From: Actinernus sp. WN-2022
Taxonomy: Eukaryota; Cnidaria; Anthozoa; Actiniaria; Actinernidae
Direction of reading: 5' to 3'
DNA length: 64,000 bases
Assembly: GCA_030867875.1 (NCBI GenBank)
Contig: JAOWCC010000577.1
Location: forward strand, 94,531,740-94,595,739
Shown: positions 1-11,870 of the stretch, piece by piece
How the letters are laid out: each line of letters begins with the position of its first letter
Position numbering within the stretch: the stretch's first letter is position 1
Position numbers and translations under genes: made by a program
The notes under the pieces: model-generated
What the model saw: the letters and a program-made list of their open reading frames with translations, nothing else
What the model was told of the DNA's origin: nothing
The model's database searches: none

Positions 1-348
1 CCTACTGCAGCTCCAGACATACCAATGGTCAACACAAGAGAAAGAGTAAGTATTGGAACTTTAACGTAACGTAACAGCATTTTCCATACTCTAATCTCGA
101 CAAACCTCGACGTTCTATACATCAAAATGCTGGAAATTTATTCTCATCGGATTGGATCTGACTGTAAGAAGTCAGTTCAGACAAGCGTATTCAAGCTAAA
201 CCCTGCAGTTTTTCTCTTGGTGGTGCCTAAACCATGCAGTAACGCCTTGTAAAAATTCACTTCAACCCGCGCTAGCACTGAGTCGAAATCTTAAAGGGAA
301 TCTCAGCTGATAAACAACTGATGTTTGCTCTCATATGATTAGGGGTGG

Positions 349-510
349 GAATGGTAAAATCCGAGACTTTGCGAGACGCCGAGACTTCAGGCGTTTTCAA
401 AATTCGAGCCCAATACTTTAAAGCGAGCCCGAGACTTTGAGAATTTCAAAATCCGAGCCCGAGCTCTCGTACGTTTTCAAAATCCGAGCCCGAGACTGTT
501 GTTATTCTAG
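349..510. repeat. CCGAGAC/GAGCCCGAG-rich repeat, left block
   Basis: The words GAGACTT, GCCGAGAC and AAAATCCGAGCCCGAG recur about every 30-60 bases. A similar block lies at 1298-1420. The two may be the ends of one ~1.1-kb element, but they are not inverted copies of each other. Confidence 0.5.
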
Positions 511-1297
511 TTATTATGATGAAACACCCAGTACCTTTAATCACGACACATGTCATGTCATCGCGTTATTAGTCTACAAGCTGAGTCCTGAGAGAACTGT
601 TATATACATGCAGTGGTGGCTGCTGTAAACGTAGGATGAGTAGTTTCTATGAGTGTGAGGACGTCGAGACTGCGGACCCGGTATTCCCGGTCCATGATGT
701 GCACATATAAACTACGTAGGAGCTAATAGGTAAGTGCAACCCATCATCGTATTAGTTGCGTATTAAGGGTTTTTATAATAAGAAAACCGCAGGTTTAACT
801 AAAATTGACTGATCCTGACGTTAAATTGACTAATTTTCTCAACCCAGAACTAGTTAAAGGAAGCGCAAAATCAATCTTACTACTTTTAAATTAAGTGAAA
901 CAGAATCGTGTTTTAAAGAAGAGTTTACTTATTTAAGCTGGTGCCGGTGTAAATACCAAGTAGGTGGTGTTCCAGAGGAAAGGGAATTCCCCTGTATAAG
1001 AGCTGTTTTACTTATGTAACTAAAATATCCCAACCCAAGTTGTCTGGAACCGACCCTGTCAAAGAAGCTTAGTGTGTCCAATTGCAAAGTCTTGAGTGGA
1101 ACTGTGTGATAGTCATCATAATGGAGGTCTGGGTTGTAAATTAAACTTTAATAGTAATCTTCTGCCATTACAGAACATAAATACCTTGTGAGAAATTCAC
1201 CATTCAACCAATCAGTTAACTGTCGTTCGCGGACCTTATATTAACTGACCGCCAAAAACCGTAACTTCTGAATAAAATCTAATAAAAAGAGTAAAAA

Positions 1298-1420
1298 GGC
1301 ACGACTCCGAGACCCTTTCCAAAAATATATTAGAGACGCCGAGACCCTCGAGCTCTCCATAAAAAATCCGAAACTCCGATCCGATGGGAAAAGTAAAGAA
1401 AAATCGAGACTCCGAGACCT
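1298..1420. repeat. CCGAGAC-rich repeat, right block
   Basis: GACTCCGAGACC, GACGCCGAGACCCTCGAG and CGAGACTCCGAGACC occur within 120 bases, echoing the block at 349-510. No coding potential is visible. Confidence 0.45.
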
Positions 1421-2060
1421 GACCTATACCAGCGAATCTAGAAATTCAGGAGAGCTAGGACACCTAGTGTTTTCTGTGAGTTAATTACCCCTTCCGATTC
1501 TCTTGTTCAGTGAGTTCTCATTTCAAGCATCAAGTTTTACTTCTAAGAATGGTCAAAGGGTATAATTGATTTTTTTATATTAATGGCGTCATTTTCTTTT
1601 CCTTCGTTTTGTATTCGCGTTAATATTTTATTCTGTATCTTCGATGGAATATGAGGTGTAAACGTATGGTCGCTTACAATAGTGCGCTTGATCATTGTTC
1701 GGCATTGTGAGTCGAGGTAACTTTCAGATTAACATGCTGAGTACCAGTAAAGTGTATCAGGGAATGATTCGGTAGACTACATCTGCCCCACTGTATTACC
1801 ACATCCTGTATTACAACATCCTCTGATCTATAACTACTATCAACACACAATCTTGGTAATTATTAACAGCAACACTCCACGTTCCAAAAGGACTTAAAGA
1901 TAATTATTAGCAATTACATTCTAATAACTTATACAGTTTCCAGCGTTCATGAGTTAAGAACTGGAAGAATTTCTCCAGTGTACTATTTTTCTACTAGTGG
2001 TGACGACATGATCACTAAACAAGAGAAAACGTTAATACTAAAAGCTAGGTCGTAACAGAA

Positions 2061-3902
2061 TCAATCACTGGGAGGAAACTCTTTCTCGAACACTACAATA
2101 TGGCATTGCTCTAAAACTTTCAGTCCCAGCTCTCCTTCAAGAAGACGGTGGCTCTCGCTTGTTAGCTTTCGACTTAGAGTTAAGGAAAATACGAAATTGT
2201 CCTGTATTTCCTGCAAAGCTGTCTTCAATTGCTGCATTACATGAGCTGTGAATAGCTTAGGATCTTCTGTGTACACTGTGGATGACCAGTGGGTAAATTG
2301 GACGCGTTCATTTCGACGACCATGACTGAACGATATTGGACACTGATCCCCTACACTGGAATCCAAAGGACTTCGGTCGGAGAACATGCAATCTCCATCT
2401 TCAAACAAGTAATCGATATTTGATATTATACCAGCTTTGCAGACTTCCCATTTGATCAGTGCCAGCCCTTTAGGGAACAAAGTATCAACAATATCAGGCT
2501 TAGAAATTATGTTTTCCGCGACCTGTGTCTTGGTACAGGGATAAACCAATGATGCGTTTGCTCCAGAGAAATCATGCAGGGTCTTTAATGAAATGAACCG
2601 GCTATCAACATAACAAAATAAATGGTATAGGTTTACCAGACTGTGACAGTTAGTCTTCCTCGCCATTCCCATCGACATAACGTTCTCTTCACCTGTGACG
2701 AAACGCATCAGATTAACGCTTGGGTAGTTTCGCTGAATATATGCATCAACGTGTGATTTAAGTTTGGTGAAGTATCCACGTCTACGAAATTCGCGACGTA
2801 ATAATAATAATAATAATTTTATTCATCCTTATACAACAATAGTACATTGGATTTTTTACAGTAATTAAGTACAAACTAACGGACTAAGGTTTTACCAACT
2901 AATACAGTAATATCGTAAAAATATTTAGCAGATATCTTCATGATTGACTCATCATTCATGGATAGTAAGTACAGAAATAAAGACTTTCTATCAAATGATA
3001 TAAAATTATTATTAATTACATGTAATTTGTTGATGAATTCTTCTCTTATACTCATAAAATCATTATTCTCACAGATCATCACATAATGGTATTCGTCTCC
3101 CACTTGATTTGAGTTACAAATGGGACAAATGCGTTTTTCTACTGGGGTATTATTGTATCGTCCAGTTTCTATTGGCATCTTATGTGCTGATATTCTAATT
3201 TTAGACACTGCCTGACGATGTTTACTATTTGTGACGTATTTTAGATAATTTTCAAAGTATATGTTTGATTTAACTGAAGTGTACGTACGTAATTTACCAC
3301 CATTATGTACGTGTGAGTCACTTCTATTTTTCTTAACTTGAATTTGCCAGAATTTAATGTAACGATCGAAAAGTTTTGCCATAAAAAAAATAATGAATGC
3401 ACCTATATGTTTAGGAGGTACACATAGATTTGAAAATTTGCCAAGATCACAAAATTGTAGTAAATAGTTGGTGAATATTACGCCCTGGGAATTTAATTTC
3501 AGACATAAATTCGAGGCTTTGCCGACAAGGGTATCATTATAGTTAGGATCACTTAAACGTAACCAATATTTCAAGACCAAAGTTGAAATCTGTACAATTA
3601 AAGGTACTCTTCCTAACTCAGCATATACTGCCAGGTTTGTTGCTTTGCGGTGGACCCCCAAAACACGCTTGCATGCGCTCTGCTTGTGGAATGAACGTTT
3701 TCCCATCTTCTATAATATGTATCGCCCGTAGCCCGACAAGCTTCCCTCCAAGCTCTGCCACAAATACCAGACGGTTAGGCATCTTTAGCCAGTTGTGATA
3801 TACAAATGGTAGATAGTCATGTCCATCGTAAATTCCCTCTGACATCTCAAGCACTTCTTGATAGTCGCTTTCGCAAGCTAGGCGTACTTTGATTTCCGTC
3901 AT
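2061..3902 (-). pseudogene. NAT16-like N-acetyltransferase, coding sequence split by a LINE
   Basis: Two minus-strand blocks read as one GNAT-family protein resembling N-acetyltransferase 16 (a histidine N-acetyltransferase in vertebrates and fish). The 5' block starts at ATG 3902-3900 and runs to about 3680. It encodes the conserved N-terminal part with GIYDGHDYLP and NWLKMPNRLVFVAE, and ends at QAERM. The 3' block runs from about 2798 to the stop at 2061-2063. It opens with REFRRRGYFTKL, the acetyl-CoA-binding region, then MARKTNC and the family's long C-terminal half. Between them sits about 880 bp of LINE 3' end, inserted in the acetyl-CoA motif. Both blocks are free of internal stops, so the insertion looks young. 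Together they would give roughly 315 residues, near family length. As it stands the reading frame is broken. It could be a null allele, a recent pseudogene or an assembled haplotype. Family match is from recognition, not a search. Confidence 0.75.
2799..3679 (-). mobile_element. 5'-truncated LINE (LINE A/B family) inside the NAT16-like gene
   Basis: The minus-strand frame 2876-3706 encodes the C-terminal end of the same ORF2 found at 13-20 kb. It shares KRVLGVHRKATNLAVYAELG, the YWLRL block, and the C-x2-C...H...C zinc-binding motif in CPICNSNQVGDEYHYVMIC. The copy ends in an (ATT)n tail (2799-2817 on the plus strand), like the two long copies. The first dozen residues of the frame are NAT16-like sequence read out of phase, so the true LINE boundary is about 3679. 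The insertion is heavily 5'-truncated, as expected of target-primed reverse transcription. Confidence 0.85.
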
Positions 3903-4194
3903 GACTTTCCTGCGCCTAGCTAATTTCAAGTGCTCCAAGCCTGAGTTCCGGGTTATACAGCAAACCTGGATTAACAAATAAACTACTTTTTGATTATCAA
4001 ACTATAATTCAAAAGATTTGTCCAGTGGAACCGATCGTTTGACCTTTCTTTGTTGAGTGATTGGCAATTAGTTCTGCCGTTAGCTTTATTAACATTTTGT
4101 TTTTCATTTTAAAACAGCTATATTTCGTTTTGTAAAAAGCTGTTAAAGTGTTACATTTTTTACTGTCTCATAGATATGTGATCTGTGAGTTAGT

Positions 4195-4431
4195 ATGAGA
4201 TTGAACATTCCTGTTGTTACTCACATCGCCCAGAATGCCGCGACATACATTCGGGACATTTTTACGGGCAAGAGCGCTAAGTTCAAAAGCTATGCATCGA
4301 GTCTTAACGCAAACAATAGAGTAAATGGCCTAGAACTTTTGAAGTGGGCAACGGATTCGCTTATTTTTCGGAAAAGAAAAGTTGGTAGTAGGACAAAATC
4401 CACGGGTTTTTGTAGAAGAGATGTCAATTAA
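4195..4431 (+). CDS. unrecognised 78-codon ORF ending at a MITE
   Basis: This frame has an ordinary amino-acid composition (start MRLNIPVVTHIAQNAATY) and a basic C-terminus, but I do not recognise it. Its stop codon TAA falls in the TTAA target site of the MITE that starts at 4432, so the frame may be the truncated remainder of a longer exon. It could equally be chance. No splice signals or partner exons are evident. Confidence 0.2.
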   Translation: MRLNIPVVTHIAQNAATYIRDIFTGKSAKFKSYASSLNANNRVNGLELLKWATDSLIFRKRKVGSRTKSTGFCRRDVN

Positions 4432-5031
4432 AGTGCCACTACGACGAAAATTTACCATTTCGATTTGCCACTTTTTCAGTGTCTATAGGTCAATCAGTAT
4501 TAGAAATATCCGAAGTAGTAAAATATATTCCCAAATGGGCATGTTAAACCACAAATTTTAGGAGAGTTTACCGGTAAAATCCTGTCCGCCATTGCTGGAA
4601 GCCGTGCCCTTTGTTCAGCTTTAAACAAAGGTTTATTCACCGGAAGTGATGTCATACACTTAACACGACAACCTCGTGGCGCGAAATAGCGTGCATAAAA
4701 AAAAAGTAGCCAACCTCGCAAAGATAAATATAACTTTCTTCTTATGTACGTGAATACGTTTTTAGTAGAAATATGCCTCCAGGCGTTGTGTTCTGCAGGC
4801 GAGCGTTAAGTGTATGACATCACTTCCGGTGAATAAACCTTTGTTTAAAGCTGAACAAAGGGCACGGCTTCCAGCAATGGCGGACGTGTAGATTCAATAT
4901 TCGGAGATAAAAAAATAAGACACCTGTCGTTGTATCGAAAAACAATTTGAACTGGTAATAATATATGAACTCTACTTTATGAATATGCAAAAACATTGAT
5001 ATGTCAAAATTTGATCGTAGGGGCACTTTAA
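4428..5031. mobile_element. TTAA-flanked foldback MITE, copy 1 (piggyBac-like)
   Basis: The element (4432-5027) is bounded by TTAA on both sides (4428-4431 and 5028-5031). Its terminal inverted repeats begin AGTGCC and end GGCACT. TTAA duplications are the hallmark of piggyBac transposition. An internal inverted repeat of about 79 bp is nearly perfect (about 4588-4666 against 4805-4883, loop ~140 bp). There is no transposase. A near-identical copy lies at 36676-37269. Confidence 0.85.
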
Positions 5032-5618
5032 GAATTTGCGACTAAGAATAAATTCTTAGAGTGAATAAAAGCTTTATCGGTTTTGACTTCAAAATCGGTT
5101 ATTTTTAATGTTTATTGAGTGGACCATGGAATTTGAGGTCGATTTTCTCATCAAAGAATGACGTTATTACACCAAAATCCACGGGAAAAGTTAGTTTGGT
5201 ATCTTGGGAACTAGTAGCCGTTTTTTCGTTGAAATATGACGGCTGTTAGTTCTATCGAAATCAACATTTCTAGAATACATTTTGCAAACAGAAATTCGCT
5301 TGCTAAATTTGAATTTTAAATATTCCCGCGAGACCTCTGTTAACTTCTAAGCTCCTCCTCCATGAACAATAGCACACATACACCTAATTAAGCATTGAAA
5401 TTGAGCTTGCAGACACAATGCAAGAAGGGAAGCGGGAAGCATTAGAAGTTTTGGTCGTAAACAATTTGGAAACAAAAGCATTACCAGACAAAGGGCCGGA
5501 AACCCTTAGAACTTTAGGTTGCAAACAAGAAAACAAGTGTGTCCCACGAGTTGTATCGCACGAGCCTTTGTAAGTCTTGAAACTATATGATTCAAAAGAA
5601 CAACGTAGGAAAATCCAA
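5032..5618. other. intergenic, no gene seen
   Basis: AT-rich sequence between the MITE and the tandem array. No exon or repeat family was recognised. Confidence 0.4.
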
Positions 5619-6350
5619 GCGCATCAAAATCAAATAAAGAAACGGATTTTTAAGGTATTTAGCTGTAAAACAAGACGTTTCTGGTGTTTCTGTCTGCCCT
5701 AGAAGTCAAACTCTAAAAAAAAGAAAAAGCCGTCTTCACTCCGCGGTAGCCAGTCGGTAGCGGCACTGTTTGGAGTTAAAACCAAAACGTTCAGTAAAGT
5801 GAACATGACAAACTCGGAGAACAGCGTGAAAAGCGATAGCGCATCAAACTAAAATGAAGAAACGGACTTTTTTAAATCTTCATCTTTGAAATGAGACTTT
5901 TCTGGTGTTTCTGTCTGCGCTAGAAGTCAAACTCCTAAAAATGTAACGTCCTCCCGTCTTCACTCCGAACCGGCTAAGTGTGAAGCCAGAGCGGCAAAAC
6001 GTTTGTAGGTAAACATGACAAACTCGGAGAACAGCGTGAAAAGCGATAGCGTATCAAAATCAAATGAAGAAACGGACTTTTTTAAATCTTCAACTTTGAA
6101 ATGAGACGTTCCTGGTGTTTCTGTCTGTGCCAGTAGTGAAACTCCTAAAAATGAAACCTCCCGCCTTCACTCCGAACCGGCTAAGAGCGGAACTGTAGAA
6201 TTCAAGCTAACTCGGTAATTAAAAGTGAACACGACAACCTCGATCAGAGAAGAACGTGAAAGGCGATATCGGATTAAAACCAAATAATATTTATCTTTAA
6301 AATAAGACGTTTCTCGTGTTTTTGTCTGCCATAGAAGCCAAACTCTTCAC
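5619..6350. repeat. ~215-bp tandem repeat, about 3.5 units
   Basis: The block around ATCAAAATCAAATAAAGAAACGGA recurs at 5621, 5841, 6051 and (diverged) 6271, giving spacings of 220, 210 and 220. Each unit also carries TTTCTGGTGTTTCTGTCTG and, in the first three, GTCTTCACTCCG or its equivalent. Units have drifted, so the array is old. It abuts a LINE 3' end on its right. Confidence 0.75.
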
Positions 6351-6359
6351 TCCGAACTG

Positions 6360-6665
6360 GCTAAGAGCCGCATATGCTGACCTCAGGAAAGATTTATTCG
6401 ATGACGTAAACAATTACAGCAGTAACTTTTCACATCTTAATGACGCTGACAAGATCCTGTTTTTCTTCAATAGCGTCGATCCATTTATATGTAAAAAGTT
6501 AGCTCATTATGTTTATGAAGCCTTTGATAGACGTAGCGTTTTACTTTCTCGATCAGCTATGTAGATTGTATATTGTAATTGTTTTTGTTTGTTTAATTGT
6601 TTGTTTATTTTAGGCAATACCATTTATGTATATGGAATGCTATTAAACAATATTGATTGATTGAG
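6360..6665 (+). mobile_element. LINE 3'-terminal stub
   Basis: The plus-strand frame ending at 6564 reads LNDADKILFFFNSVDP and then AHYVYEAFDRRS. This is the closing segment typical of cnidarian LINE ORF2 proteins, which end in a tyrosine-rich helix before AFDRR. A T-rich 3' UTR follows and the copy ends in an (ATTG)n tail at about 6652-6662. Only the last ~65 codons survive. Confidence 0.65.
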
Positions 6666-6934
6666 TTCAAACTAACACGGTAACTTCTTGGCCAAGCGTC
6701 CAGAACGAGTTTCTAGTGGGGACTTCATATAACGGGTATGTGCTTCTCAAGGTTTGTGGCACAGAAGTTTCATCTATCGATATAACAAGATTAAGATAAT
6801 TACTAATTGAGGTTAGGGATATTGACATCTCCTTAACGAGCGTAGGGATTTCATTAGCCCCACACCGGAGAGTGAACGACAGTGATTGACATGTGCTTAA
6901 TGTGATGTGGGAGTATGGTATTCCCACACCGATT

Positions 6935-6962
6935 AGGGACGAGGTCAAAACAATGGTACTCG
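6935..6962. repeat. shared 23-mer beside a minisatellite
   Basis: AGGGACGAGGTCAAAACAAT followed by GGT sits just before the 44-bp array. Its exact reverse complement lies at about 23600-23622, just after the telomere-like tract. Both copies border tandem repeats. Confidence 0.6.
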
Positions 6963-6984
6963 ATTAGGGGGTGGGGTATGACCC

Positions 6985-7250
6985 GCCACCACCAACCTTT
7001 TTGGACAGTGAGGAAGGGAGGTTGTACCCGAGACCCACCACCTTTTTGGATCGTGAGAGATGGGGGTTGTACCCGAGACCCACCACCTTTTTGGCTGGTG
7101 AGAGACGGGGTTGTATCCGAGACCCACCACCTTTTTGGCTGGTGAGAGACGGGGTTGTACCCGAGACCCACCACCGTTTTGGGGCTGGTGAGAGAGGGGG
7201 TTGCACCCGAGACCCACCACCTTTTTGGCTGGTGAGGGAGGGCAGGACTG
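6985..7250. repeat. 44-45-bp minisatellite, about 6 units
   Basis: CGAGACCCACCACCTTTTTG recurs about every 44-45 bases, followed by GCTGGTGAGAGACGGGGTTG. The unit is free of stops in several frames, so overlapping open frames appear on both strands. None is a gene. Confidence 0.9.
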
Positions 7251-7259
7251 TTTTGACTG

Positions 7260-9183
7260 GCTGGCTGGCTAGGACGACTAACATATGTTATTAAACTACA
7301 ACGACCGCTCAGATTTAAGATCCAAGGACGGCGACGCTGATGATGACGTAATTGGAATTAATGGTGGTAAATTTGCATATATTTTTAGTCTTACGGATGC
7401 TACTCCGCTTCAATGAACTGTTCTTTCCCGTAAAAGAGTATTTCTTTATCCTTCCATGCTTTTCTACTTTTCTGCTGCATGATTTACAAACGGTAACTCT
7501 CTCCCTATCTCGAACCGAATGGCAACTCCGGCGAGAGACTGCTGTTTAATTGCCTCAAATATTATAACAATTTGTTGCTTCAAAAAGGTATTCACAACAT
7601 ACACAATTAAGAGACACTTGAGAAGCAAATGGTTGCAGCCAAGAAGGGCCTTAATTTTGACATAATCTCAAATAATTTCTCAAGTCAGTTTGCATTTGTT
7701 AAAAATTTAATCCACTTTGACGTCACTGAACGGCATTATTAGACGCCCGGCTCGGGCCGGTGAGGATATGGCTGAAATTTAGGCTAAACATTGCCCAAAT
7801 ATGGTGAAAACATGCTTGGAGATATTCATCAAAGTTTTGTGTGCCATTTTCGATTCTGTCATGTGTAGGTAGGTACACAAAACTTTGATGAATATACAGT
7901 TTAACGTCAGAGTTTGTTTTGTTATCAGTGTGTTGATTGACTAGTCTCTATGGGTTAATATCCGACAGAAGCTGTCACTTTTATCACCCTCGGTTGAACA
8001 TTTCCAGGAACGTTTTCCTCAGAGAGAGAAACGGTCGACGCTCAGTATGTATTCGCAAATTACAACTTTGCAAACTACAACTACAACTTCGCTCGAAGTT
8101 GTAATTTGCGAAGTTCTAGCATGACTATTTCCGCGTATCCGATATAACACCCAAGGAATTAGTCTGCGTAGCCAGGGATTTACTGTACCGCTGCCGGCTA
8201 GGAACAATTTGTGTAGGATATGGCAAACTTCAGAGCTGACCGTGCCGTGTAGCGACTACAAATTTCTTTAGACCTGAAAATTTCATATTCTCGGAAAACT
8301 TATTCAAATTTGTTTTCTATCTCTCTTTCTCGCTTTGCTGCCCTCGTTTGTTTTTTTGCTGTGTCTCCTCACTACTTTCATCTCACTACAAAGTAGTGGA
8401 ATACTGAGTTTTACCGAATACAACCTCTGTTCTCGTACCGCGAATTTCTGGATCATTCATATTAAAAAGCCACAGGGATCATTGGCTGGTTGGCGACTGT
8501 TGACAGAAGCTTTCATGAGGTGTGAAGTTCTTACGAAACCGCCTCAAAACACTCGGACCGGCGATTACTGCGCAATGGGTACGATGATTTTTTTGGATTT
8601 TGACAGAAACTTCGACAAAATAAGTATTACTTATTAAGGAGCAAACAAAAGCGTCACTCGTAAATGTTTCAAAGTCAAACTTAAAGGATGACTTATGTAC
8701 AAGCAAAGTAAAAGATCTGCAAACCACGTACACTTTTGAAGGTTGTCATTATCTGATTAATATAGCGCTGTTGAATCAGTCAGAATTAACCGCAAAATGT
8801 GAGTATATATTTTTATGGTGGACACCCGCGAAGCTATACGGTAACCTTAAAGCCTATTTTGGATAGTATTGGGTATTGAAAATGCTTGACTTTGCCTAAG
8901 AAGAGAAAGTAGAAGAAACTACAAAGTAACCGAATTCCTCTCACGCGTACTCATCATCGGTGAACTACCCATGCAAATATTAAACTGATCTAAACAGCGA
9001 TGCACGCTTACCCAGTGACTAAGCGAGTTCGACTTGGAGCAAGTCTAGGAACAACAGAACGAAGCTGTCAAAAAACTGGCAATTTGATTCACAGATAGCC
9101 CAAGCTTGGGATCTGTATAATATTTAACAGCATTTGTATGGGATTTTTTAGTTTTTCATGTACAACGTAAATCTTGAATAAAA
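7260..9183. other. gene-free region with small hairpins
   Basis: No exon is supported. Short inverted repeats occur at about 7822-7897 (arms ATATTCATCAAAGTTTTGTG) and around 8049-8116 (CGCAAATTACAACTT against AAGTTGTAATTTGCG). A block at 7970-8060 (AGCTGTCACTTT, then TCCAGGAACGTT) recurs diverged at 10168-10230, so an interspersed repeat is present. Confidence 0.5.
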
Positions 9184-9242
9184 CTAGCCTGAATTTCAGC
9201 CGGGAGGAACGAACCGGAGGAGACGGCTGAAATTCAGGCTAG
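9184..9242. repeat. short perfect inverted repeat
   Basis: CTAGCCTGAATTTCAGCCG is followed 21 bases later by its exact reverse complement. Probably a minimal foldback element. It is too GC-balanced and too long in its loop to be a convincing terminator or miRNA. Confidence 0.75.
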
Positions 9243-9383
9243 AATAAAACTCGACAAAAACCTATACAGTGTCTTGGAGCGACTTTAGAATACCCTGTCA
9301 CTTTTGAAGGCACGACCTAAAAAACGATGGAACCAAGGTCTTCGATCATGTTATTTATATTGTACCATATTGTATGGTATAGT

Positions 9384-9505
9384 AAAGTACTGCTACCGCG
9401 GTCCGCAGTCCCGCGGTCGATGAATCTCAATGAACTTTAAGTATAGTGAAGTACTGCTACCGCGGTCCGCAGTCCCGCAGTCGATGAATCTCAATGAAGT
9501 ACTGC
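9384..9505. repeat. 64-bp tandem duplication with GCGGTCCGCAGTCCCGC core
   Basis: Two copies of a unit starting GTACTGCTACCGCGGTCCGC lie 64 bp apart (9387 and 9451), plus a partial third. The core resembles the reverse complement of the 63-bp satellite at 22.7-23.5 kb. Confidence 0.75.
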
Positions 9506-9860
9506 AGTCGATGCCGGAATCATGGCCCGAAATACGGTGTTTGTATGGGAATACGATGCCAAATAATTTCCGTACTGATCAAATTTCTGAAATCTTCACT
9601 GTCTACAAACTTAAGATACCAAGTAAAAGATTAACTGATCAAAATACGAGGGATCAGTAGCTGTGCTGGGAAGCGTGTAATCGTGGACCCTCAAATTTAG
9701 AACAGTTAATCTTTTACCTGGTATCTTAAGTTTGCAGACAGTGAATATTACGGACATTATTTGGCATCGGATTCACATACAAACACTTTATTTCGGGCCA
9801 TGCCTTTGCACCCCTTTCAAAATGTCGAAATTAACCGCGAACTGGACTAAATGGCCCAAC
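9505..9860. mobile_element. foldback MITE
   Basis: The left arm (CATGGCCCGAAATACGGTG through TAAAAGATTAACTGATC) pairs imperfectly with a right arm ending TTAACCGCGAACTGG. The loop holds GCTGTGCTGGGAAGCGTG. A half copy starts at 56043 with the same terminus in opposite orientation (CCAGTTCGCGGTTAA). No coding capacity. Confidence 0.7.
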
Positions 9861-10549
9861 ATCAAATTTACCAGTGGCCCGTACGGCCGGTACACTTTAT
9901 TCAGCATAGTATTAAAGTTTGTATCAGTCCTGGCAAAGATCATATTTTTGAAGGTTTCCCGGCTAGTTCATCAGCGTACAATGAAGGGGTTTTAAGTTAC
10001 CCGACATGGTGTCATATAATATATTTCAACCCCTTCACAAAAAGTTCCTATAAGCTGTCGGCGTGGGAAGTTAATTCCTGCATGGACTATCTGTTTGTGG
10101 TAGAAATAAAGTCGCGCGGCTAGAACATGTGGTGATGTGGACATAAGCGGGTGTTACACGGCGCAAGCTGTCACTTTCACCACCGTCAATGTTCTCCAGG
10201 AACGTTCTCCTCAGTAGAGCCGGAAACGGTATGACTGAATGCGGTCTATGTTTTCTCTGCTAGAAGTCTCCATTTTGAGTTACTACTTGAAGACATTGAT
10301 ACACGGAGAAAGAGCCGAGAAACGAGACGATCAACGCTACCTAATTATAAGTTAACTTTCCTCTGCTAGCGAGCAGTCTCCATTTTAGCAGTTATAGAGA
10401 TCTCTGCTGGGAATCTTCAGTATGTATAATTTGCTTGCAAATTACAACTTCGTTTCGTTTCGCAAAATAAAGTAAGCTGCTTTTCAGCCGGTTAAAACAG
10501 CAAAATTGACAAAGAATGATGTATGGCTATGTGGCAAGATTTATGGAGT
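9861..10549. other. intergenic, repeat remnants only
   Basis: No exon is supported. The segment 10150-10460 carries a diverged copy of the repeat seen at 7970-8110. Confidence 0.4.
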
Positions 10550-11870
10550 CAATATACAATAACTTTATTAGCATTCCCATATACATAAATGGTATTGCTT
10601 TACAAGTAAATGAGCTGTTACTAAGCGAACGATTTTAAATCTCTGTGGTACGTGTAAGCGATCGGTTTTTCCGATCAAATGCTTCAAAGCCGATGAAGTA
10701 TCCTTCTTTTTTACATACAAATGGCTCAACATTTTTGAATAAGAACAAATCTTGTGATCATTATCTAACTGTAGAAAATTGTGATAATGTGTACTGATCT
10801 CATCAATTAGTACCTTCCTGATGTCAGCATATGAAGCACAGTTGAACATGAAATGAGTTTCATCCTCAACATCTGATGACGAACAATGGTGACAAATTCT
10901 TAGTTCTCTTGTAATTTTAGGATGAGCATGTCTACCAACTTCTATATTCAAGTTATGATTTCCTGATCGTAATTTCGCTACCATTTGTCTGTGCTTCATA
11001 TTCTTAATCATGTCAAGGTAATCGGAACTATTGGTATCATCATTTAAATGTAGAATAAAAGACGAGCTTCTTGTTCAATCGAATGAGTTTCATTTGATGT
11101 ACCTTTGATTCTTTTATAATATTCATTTCAATATCAGATAAAAACTTTTTAATTGGATTAAACCTATCATTAGGAGAGTAATTGGTGTTTCGAAAAGCTC
11201 TAAAGTTTATTAATTGAGGTCATGAAGCTCGTTTTATTGGACGATGCTAGATCGTTTGAAATAAGAAAACATTGTTTGAATTGGCGATACTATTTTCAGG
11301 AAGATTCTGAAGGTGCATCCAAAAATGTAACATGTTGCGATATATCAAAGACTTTAAAGAAATCCTTCCAACTTCATTACGAGCAGCTACATTAGGGGCT
11401 CTTTTGTTAAGCCCAAGATAATACTTGAAGAATTTGCGAATGAAGTCTTTCTATTGAATCTGTTTCCCACTTTTGAAAATTAAGTTTATCGTAAGCACCC
11501 CATACTTCTGAATTGTATAATAGAATTGGTGAAACTGATAGGGTATCAAATAGCTTATTGCACATATTTATAGGCATTTTAGAAAAGTTAAGATATCGTT
11601 TTGCTCCAAAAATAGAACGTCTTGTTTTCTCGGTGGAAGTTAATTTTGACTTTGTAAAACTACCATTACTCGAAATCGTATGTGTACTCAGGAACATTAG
11701 TAATTCGTGAATTGTTCAAGAAGAAAGCATGCTTCTCAAGAGTAGACTTGCGACTTTGTTTTTAAAAAATGACAACTTTAGTCTTCTTATCACTGACTGA
11801 CATCATCCAGTCCTTACAGTACTGCTGGCTGCTTTAGAATCGATGTACGAGGAAAGTCTATCAAAGGACT
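10550..11870 (-). mobile_element. LINE 3' fragment, decayed
   Basis: Minus-strand frames at 11407-11697 and 10568-11011 carry ORF2 C-terminal sequence. The first has a post-RT segment with SVSPILLYNSEVWGAY; the second has a zinc-binding motif in CHHCSSSDVEDETHFMFNC. The conceptual link between them (around 11040-11400, including NVAARNEVGR) is interrupted by stops. Upstream, about 11700-11840, RT-thumb-like residues continue with frame breaks. This is a different family from LINE A/B, although the C-terminal architecture is the same. Confidence 0.75.

Larger units (their letters stand above)
1..2060. other. gene-free flank, no supported gene
   Basis: I see no convincing exon here. A 63-codon open frame at 437-628 lies inside a low-complexity GAGAC-rich repeat and is not credible as a gene. 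The remaining sequence is AT-rich and shows no family I recognise. Confidence 0.5.

Noticed and set aside
5741..5762. A-box-like GGTAGCCAGTCGGTAGC
   Set aside because: No matching B box at tRNA distance; it is an insertion in one unit of the ~215-bp tandem repeat.
6854..7294. Overlapping open frames on both strands
   Set aside because: All arise from the 44-45-bp minisatellite, which happens to lack stops.
8335..8637. 100-codon frame with a hydrophobic start, resembling a signal peptide
   Set aside because: It opens on TTG rather than ATG, has no family resemblance and no splice partners.
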